From Arthrobacter sp. PM3 (GTDB taxonomy: Bacteria > Actinomycetota > Actinomycetes > Actinomycetales > Micrococcaceae), in contig NZ_CP022314.1 of the NCBI RefSeq assembly GCF_003352915.1, forward strand, positions 370,035 through 395,680: a DNA stretch of 25,646 nt, written 5' to 3'. Below, in pieces: positions 21,352 to 25,646 of the stretch; the stretch's first letter is position 1; each line of letters begins with the position of its first letter. The notes beneath the pieces were generated by a model. It was not told the DNA's origin. It saw nothing but the letters and a program-made list of their open reading frames with translations, and made no database searches. Position numbers and translations under genes: made by a program.

Positions 21352-23817
21352 GTGAACCCGCATGAGTCCCTGATTCCGCTGCTGGGCCGCGGCCCGGATC
21401 CGGAACAGCTGCGCCATGTGCGGACGATTCCGGCCCGCCAGGCCGTCACATCGCCGTGGCCGGAGTGGTCGCACCCGGACCTGGTGCGGGCCTACGGATC
21501 CCTGGGCATCCACGAGCCCTACCGCCACCAGGTCCAGGCCGCCGAGCTGGCCCACGCCGGGGAACACGTGGTCATTGCCACCGGTACAGCGTCCGGCAAG
21601 TCCCTGGCCTATCAGTTGCCGGCCCTGGACGCGATCCACCGCTCCGAGCTCAGGGTCCTGGCTGATCCCGGGAAGATCCATGACGACGGCGCCGTAACCC
21701 TCTATCTGTCCCCGACCAAGGCCCTGGCCGCCGACCAGCTGGCCGCGATCCGCGGGCTGCAACTCCCCACCGTCCGGGCCGAAACCTACGACGGCGACAC
21801 CGATCCCGCATCCCGGCGCTGGATCCGGGACCACGCCAACTTCATTCTCGCCAACCCCGACATGTTGCACTTCGGCATCTTGCCCAACCACGCATGGTGG
21901 GCCAGGTTCTTCCGGCGCCTGCGCTACGTGATCGTGGACGAGGCCCACAGCTATCGCGGCGTGTTCGGCTCCCACGTGGCAAACCTCATGCGCCGGCTGC
22001 GGCGGATCTGTGCCTACTACAGCCCCGCAGGGGCGCACCCGGGCCCCGTCTTCATCGCCGCATCCGCCACCGCGTCCGACCCCGGACAGTCATTCGGCCG
22101 GCTCATCGGCGCACCGGTCCGCGCCGTTTCCGAGGACAGCTCGCCCCACGGCTCCACCACCGTGGCTTTTTGGGAGCCTGCCCTGACCGAACTCCGCGGA
22201 GAGAACGGCGCCAAGGAGCGCCGCACCGCGGTCGCCGAGACCGCCGACCTGCTGGCCAACCTGGTCTCCTCACGGACCCGGACCATTGCCTTCATCAAAT
22301 CCAGGCGCGGGGCGGAGACGATCTCCTCCATCGCCAAGCGCCTCCTCGATGAGGTTGACCCCAGCCTGCCGCAGCGTGTGGCCGCCTACCGTTCCGGCTA
22401 CCTGCCGGAGGAACGCCGGGCCCTGGAGAAGTCGCTGCGCTCCGGCGCCCTGCTCGGGGTCTCGAGCACCTCGGCGCTGGAACTGGGCATCGACATTTCC
22501 GGCCTCGACGCCGTGCTGGTCGCCGGCTGGCCGGGCACCCGCGCGTCGTTGTTCCAGCAAATCGGGCGGGCGGGCCGGGCCGGCCAGGACGCGATCGCGG
22601 CGTTCGTCGCCAGTGACGACCCCCTGGACACCTATCTGGTGAACCACCCCGAGGCGATTTTCGACGTCTCGGTGGAGGCCACGGTCTTCGATCCCTCCAA
22701 TCCCTATGTCCTTGGCCCGCATCTGTGCGCCGCCGCCGCCGAACTTCCGCTCGGTTTCGCCGAACTGGGCCTCTTCGGCGCAACCGCTGAGAAGCTGTTG
22801 GAACGTCTCGTGGCGCAGGGGTACCTGCGCAAGCGGCCGGCCGGGTGGTTTTGGACCCACCCGCAAAGTGCCGCAGCCATGGTGAACCTGCGGGCCGACG
22901 GCGGCGGCCCGGTCAGCATTGTCGATGCCGACACCGGTTCGCTCCTCGGCACCATGGATTCGCCCCAAACCCACTACCAGGCCCATACCGGCGCCGTCTA
23001 CGTCCATCAGGGCGACAGCTATGTCGTGGAGAACCTCAATGAGGAAGACCACTGCGTGATGGTGCGCCGGGCGAACCCCGACTACTACACCACCGCCCGC
23101 GACGTGACCCAGATCGAGGTCCTGGCAACGGAGCGCACCACCCGGTGGGGCGACGTGGCCGTACATTTCGGCGATGTGAAAGTGACAACCCAGGTGGTTT
23201 CCTTCCAGCGCAAGGCATTGATTTCCAATGAGATCCTCGGTGAAGAACCCCTGGATCTGGGAGCCAGGGACCTCTTCACCAAGGCTGTCTGGTTCGTCGT
23301 GGACAACCGGTCGCTGACCGGTGCGGGGTTGATCGAAGCGCAGTTCCCCGGAGCCCTGCACGCTGCCGAGCATGCGGCGATCGGGCTCCTGCCGCTGGTG
23401 GCTTCGAGCGACCGCTGGGACATCGGCGGCGTCTCGACGGCCATTCATGCCGACACCGGAGTGCCCACCATCTTCGTCTACGACGGCCATCCCGGCGGGG
23501 CAGGCTTCGCCGAACGCGGCTACGACAAAGCCCGGGTGTGGCTGACGGCCACGCGGGACGCCATCAAGGCCTGCGAGTGCGATTCGGGCTGCCCGTCGTG
23601 CGTCCAGTCACCCAAGTGCGGCAACAAGAACAACCCCCTCGACAAGGGCGCCGCTATCACCCTGCTCGACGTCCTCCTGCACGACGCCACGGAGCTGATG
23701 GACACGGACCGGGGGGACCCGGGGCTGGTGGCGACGGACCGGGGGGACCCGGACAACGCCGCAGCGGCCGCCGCCGGCGCAGCCGGAGAGGATCCCGTCC
23801 GGCGGTTCCGTGCCTGA
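21352..23817 (+). CDS. DEAH-box helicase with DUF1998 (MrfA/SftH-like)
   Basis: An 821-residue superfamily 2 DNA helicase. Walker A is ATGTASGKS (76-84), motif II DEAH (196-199), motif III FIAASATASDP and motif VI QQIGRAGRAGQDAIA. The C-terminal DUF1998 zinc module CECDSGCPSCVQSPKC lies near residues 741-756 and is followed by GNKNNPLDK, as in MrfA/Hrq1-like repair helicases (3'-5' activity, DNA damage repair). It is also the helicase of the actinobacterial helicase/TadE gene neighbourhood, and the TadE genes face it here. GTG at 21352 has AAGAAT (21340-21345) 6 nt upstream and no ribosome site. The last 35 residues are low-complexity and include a ten-codon duplication (TDRGDP twice). Confidence 0.93.
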   Translation: MNPHESLIPLLGRGPDPEQLRHVRTIPARQAVTSPWPEWSHPDLVRAYGSLGIHEPYRHQVQAAELAHAGEHVVIATGTASGKSLAYQLPALDAIHRSELRVLADPGKIHDDGAVTLYLSPTKALAADQLAAIRGLQLPTVRAETYDGDTDPASRRWIRDHANFILANPDMLHFGILPNHAWWARFFRRLRYVIVDEAHSYRGVFGSHVANLMRRLRRICAYYSPAGAHPGPVFIAASATASDPGQSFGRLIGAPVRAVSEDSSPHGSTTVAFWEPALTELRGENGAKERRTAVAETADLLANLVSSRTRTIAFIKSRRGAETISSIAKRLLDEVDPSLPQRVAAYRSGYLPEERRALEKSLRSGALLGVSSTSALELGIDISGLDAVLVAGWPGTRASLFQQIGRAGRAGQDAIAAFVASDDPLDTYLVNHPEAIFDVSVEATVFDPSNPYVLGPHLCAAAAELPLGFAELGLFGATAEKLLERLVAQGYLRKRPAGWFWTHPQSAAAMVNLRADGGGPVSIVDADTGSLLGTMDSPQTHYQAHTGAVYVHQGDSYVVENLNEEDHCVMVRRANPDYYTTARDVTQIEVLATERTTRWGDVAVHFGDVKVTTQVVSFQRKALISNEILGEEPLDLGARDLFTKAVWFVVDNRSLTGAGLIEAQFPGALHAAEHAAIGLLPLVASSDRWDIGGVSTAIHADTGVPTIFVYDGHPGGAGFAERGYDKARVWLTATRDAIKACECDSGCPSCVQSPKCGNKNNPLDKGAAITLLDVLLHDATELMDTDRGDPGLVATDRGDPDNAAAAAAGAAGEDPVRRFRA

Positions 23818-23848
23818 GGCACGCTGACTACCCGCTGCCACGCGGGTG

Positions 23849-24319
23849 TCATGGAGAGGGCCCCGGCAGCCCGGGTGGCGGCCCAGGCGGGGGCCCCGGC
23901 GGCGGCCCAGCCCTGGCCACTCCCCGGGCCATGCCCAGTAATGGCCCGGCACTGTGCCCGGTACGCACCTGGACTGTCGAGTCCGTGCCCTGCGTACAGT
24001 CGAGCAGCACGGCGCCGTTTTTCCCCGCGACGTCCCGAGCAACCGCGCACGGTTCGCCGGGTATGAGACCCCGGGCGGCGTCTGCGGCTGCCAGCGCCGC
24101 GAGGTCGGCAGCGGCCGCAGCCCTGGAGGCCGCCACGGCCGACTGGGCCAGCAGCAGCACCAGCGTCGCAACGGCAAAGACGGCCAAACCGAGCCCCAAT
24201 GCCAGGACGGTCCCCGCCCCTCGCTCGCCGGAGCGGCGGCCGTCCGGGCTGCCCGGACCGTCCGGCGGCGAGGGTTGCCGCCGCCGGAGCTTCCCGGCCG
24301 GGCCGCCCATCGAGGTCAT
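23849..24319 (-). CDS. Helicase-neighbourhood TadE-like protein (Rv3654c type)
   Basis: A 156-residue protein. A basic N-terminus (GKLRRR) and GERGAGTVLALGLGLAVFAVATLVLLLAQ form a single membrane segment (about 32-60) like a class III pilin signal, but the usual Glu5 is Leu. The soluble part has two cysteines (about 81 and 99). The last 30 residues are GPPPGPPPG-type proline repeats. Length and location match the TadE-like family found beside the DEAH helicase. ATG at 24319 overlaps the upstream TadE stop in an ATGA, so the genes are coupled; an in-frame GTG at 24331 is less likely. It converges with the helicase gene, 31 bp apart. It probably acts at the membrane in pilus-like assembly; this is family knowledge, not shown. 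Confidence 0.82.
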   Translation of the reverse strand: MTSMGGPAGKLRRRQPSPPDGPGSPDGRRSGERGAGTVLALGLGLAVFAVATLVLLLAQSAVAASRAAAAADLAALAAADAARGLIPGEPCAVARDVAGKNGAVLLDCTQGTDSTVQVRTGHSAGPLLGMARGVARAGPPPGPPPGPPPGLPGPSP

Positions 24320-24771
24320 ATTCCTTGCCACCCCGGGGAGCGGGCGTCACCCGCGGGCCGGTGCGGCTGAGCACCGGCAGGGGCCTCCGACCGTGCCCAG
24401 GCACTGGCGCTGAGGGTCCACGGGATCAGCGACCCGACGGCCCCCTGGACCCGGCCGGAGACCGTGACCCTGACCCATTCGCCGTCGACGGCCACATCCG
24501 ACGCCGCCGTCTCCCCGGCCAGTCGGCGAACAATCCCTCCGACGTCGCCCGCCGCCGCCCCTCTGGCCAGGGCACGGGCACCGCCCCTGGCTGCTTCCTC
24601 GACGCGCAGTTGCGTCACCCCGGCCGCCGAACCCGCAAGCAGCAGCGCGAGCAGGAGGACCACGGAGGGCAGCGCCACGGCGAATTCCGCAGTAACGGCC
24701 CCGCGTGACGCCGGGACCGGCGGGAGATGCGGCCGGCTGCGGGCTGCGCCGCAACGGCTGGCCTCCTTCAT
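24316..24771 (-). CDS. TadE-family pseudopilin-like protein (Rv3655c type)
   Basis: A 151-residue protein. SRGAVTAEFAVALPSVV has the prepilin-type site Gly24 followed by Ala25 and Glu at +5 (Glu29), then a hydrophobic helix to about residue 50. The helix continues amphipathically (VTQLRVEEAARGGARALARG). The rest forms a small beta domain (VDGEWVRVTVSGRV). This is the TadE domain of Tad/Flp pilus minor pilins. The C-terminal 30 residues are Pro/Ala-rich. ATG at 24771 overlaps the DUF4244 stop as ATGA, as does this gene's own stop with the next, so the three genes are a tightly coupled operon. Confidence 0.85.
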   Translation of the reverse strand: MKEASRCGAARSRPHLPPVPASRGAVTAEFAVALPSVVLLLALLLAGSAAGVTQLRVEEAARGGARALARGAAAGDVGGIVRRLAGETAASDVAVDGEWVRVTVSGRVQGAVGSLIPWTLSASAWARSEAPAGAQPHRPAGDARSPGWQGI

Positions 24772-25052
24772 GGCAGCGCGAGCGCCGTTCGGATGAGGTT
24801 CAGGAGGAATCCGCGGACCTCATCGCTTCGCATGATGAACACGAGTGCGCCGGCGAAGCCCACAGCCGCGAGGGTGGCAATGGCATATTCAGCGGTGGCC
24901 ATTCCTGCCTGCGCCGCGGCCGGCCTGCTGCGTCCGTGCGGCTGAATGGGCCTAACCGAGCTCGCGCCCGGATAGATCTCGTAGACTTCGGCGTCGCCGT
25001 CCTCCCCCGCGTCCATGCCGTTCGCAGCGGGCGTGTCCTGATTTGTTGACAT
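24768..25052 (-). CDS. DUF4244 Flp-pilin-like protein
   Basis: A 94-residue DUF4244 protein, first gene of the TadE operon. A 48-residue acidic/polar leader ends in AAAQAG, then MATAEYAIATLAAVGFAGALVF. The apparent prepilin peptidase site is Gly50/Met51 with Glu55 at +5, as in Flp major pilins. The tail is short (MRSDEVRGFLLNLIRTALALP). ATG at 25052 has AAGGA about 7 nt upstream. An upstream open frame to 25202 is not supported. It is probably a pilin-like subunit; DUF4244 is functionally uncharacterised. In the better known order, Tad assembly genes follow it on the upstream side, but here the next gene is an unrelated secreted protein. Confidence 0.85.
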   Translation of the reverse strand: MSTNQDTPAANGMDAGEDGDAEVYEIYPGASSVRPIQPHGRSRPAAAQAGMATAEYAIATLAAVGFAGALVFIMRSDEVRGFLLNLIRTALALP

Positions 25053-25348
25053 CTGCTTTCCTTCCACGGGACACCGGCAGGTCTGCCGGTTGTTTCGACT
25101 CTCCCGGCTTGGACGCCGCACGGTAAGCCCGGATTGTCGCCAAGTGGATAACCTGCCCGCATCCGGCGCGGTGGCAGGCTGTGGAGGAGTACTGGCAGCC
25201 AACTCCCGGGGCGAACGGGCCGCAGGGCCGTACCTGCTTCAGTGCCCGATTGCCCATGTGCCGGGCGCAGAACTGAACCCGGGGGCTGCGCCATGCCGCG
25301 GCTACAGTCTCCGGGTTCAGTTCTTGTGACGGGGAACCTCACACGGTG
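25053..25348. other. Gene-free stretch with promoter and inverted repeats
   Basis: No convincing gene is seen in these 296 bases. ACCGGCAG/CTGCCGGT (25073-25080/25083-25090) forms a hairpin just upstream of the DUF4244 ribosome site. A single DnaA-box-like TTATCCACT (minus, 25151-25143) and a TACCGT about 20 nt downstream could form a promoter for DUF4244. A long inverted repeat lies at 25269-25324 and is described separately. Confidence 0.5.
25269..25324. repeat. 14-bp perfect inverted repeat
   Basis: AGAACTGAACCCGG (25269-25282) is perfectly inverted at 25311-25324, with one further match after a mismatch outward. The 28-nt centre contains the small palindrome GCCGCGGC. It lies 25 bp beyond the stop of the minus-strand surface-protein gene and may be its terminator; no U tract is seen. 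Confidence 0.7.
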
Positions 25349-25646
25349 TTAGGGCAGGAAGTACCCGGCGAGGTCGGCGATGAGCTGGGCGGAGCCGGAG
25401 GAGCGGTTGAACAGCGCCACCCGCCCGTCGGAGCCGACCGGCACGTTGGCCAGGTTGGGGACGGTCTGCCCGGTGGAGAAGTTCAGGTTCGACGCGTTGG
25501 GCCGGGCCGAACCGGACGGGTAGGCGGTGATGAAGCCGAAGGACTTCGGCGAGGTGACGGTCAGGTTGAACACCGCTGCCAGCGCACCGGTCGGGACGCC
25601 GTTGGCGCCGGCGACCTGGAATGTGACGGCGGAGTCGGCCTTGACC
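25349..25646 (-). CDS. Secreted protein, C-terminal repeat domain (partial)
   Basis: Open to the window edge; 98 residues up to the TAA at 25351-25349. The segment VFNLTVTSPKSFGFITAYPS, then NASNLNFSTGQTVPNLANV, then GRVALFNRSSGSAQLIADLAGYFLP is a beta-rich repeat common at the C-terminus of Arthrobacter and Streptomyces secreted enzymes and surface proteins. The N-terminal catalytic or adhesive part lies outside the window, so the function cannot be given. The repeat has no cysteine and ends right at the conserved AGYF, with no LPXTG or transmembrane anchor, so the protein is probably released or held non-covalently. Confidence 0.82.
   Translation of the reverse strand, partial: VKADSAVTFQVAGANGVPTGALAAVFNLTVTSPKSFGFITAYPSGSARPNASNLNFSTGQTVPNLANVPVGSDGRVALFNRSSGSAQLIADLAGYFLP

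Noticed and set aside
25143..25151. DnaA box / origin signal
   Set aside because: A single imperfect box with no cluster and no dnaA or AT-rich region nearby.
1..25646. tRNA or rRNA genes
   Set aside because: No cloverleaf with GGTTCRA arm or rRNA-like stretch was seen by eye; a covariance-model scan was not possible.

Overview
The window is high-GC actinobacterial DNA, most like Arthrobacter/Pseudarthrobacter. The grounds are base composition, a TopA with a Lys/Ala tail, an ECF42-type sigma factor with a DGPF partner, the actinobacterial helicase/TadE neighbourhood, and many genes that look leaderless. The genus is inferred from gene content and style, not proven.

Layout. 1-340: 3' end of an IS30-family transposase and its flank. 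416-2329: an LldD2-like FMN L-lactate dehydrogenase convergent with an ArsR-type regulator. 2421-5874: an AcuC-like deacetylase divergent from a KtrB/KtrA (TrkH/TrkA) potassium uptake operon. 5882-6715: proC. 6716-7148: a gene-free stretch with two copies of a motif-plus-hairpin element and two longer hairpins. 7149-8960: a DGPF protein and ECF42-type sigma factor operon, preceded by a 14-bp-period ladder of TGTCGA boxes. 8969-13488: ppx/gppA, an SseB-like gene and topA, all on the minus strand, with a nested inverted repeat between topA and sseB. 13624-15858: an ArsR-like regulator divergent from an MFS transporter, with an operator region between them. 15703-17397: a class I methyltransferase whose 3' end overlaps the transporter. 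17446-18361: a MerR/TipA-type regulator with an internal TipAS-like start and a perfect palindromic operator. 18437-19508: two tandem paralogous lipoproteins of unknown function. 19571-21272: trhO and a divergent GNAT. 21352-25052: a DEAH/DUF1998 helicase convergent with a three-gene TadE/TadE/DUF4244 operon. 25349-25646: the C-terminus of a repeat-bearing secreted protein.

How the genes work together. Most of the content is conserved housekeeping: proline synthesis, polyphosphate, potassium, topoisomerase, tRNA wobble modification and a DNA-repair-type helicase. Local regulator-target pairs are interspersed: ArsR/MFS, the ECF42/DGPF operon and autoregulated TipA. No phage, CRISPR array or complete mobile element is present. 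The most unusual signals are (i) nine start codons with a TANNNT box exactly 6-7 nt upstream, suggesting widespread leaderless transcription; (ii) the phased TGTCGA ladder before the sigma-factor operon; (iii) the tandem lipoprotein pair with identical cysteine spacing; and (iv) a pilin-like operon with no assembly genes in view.
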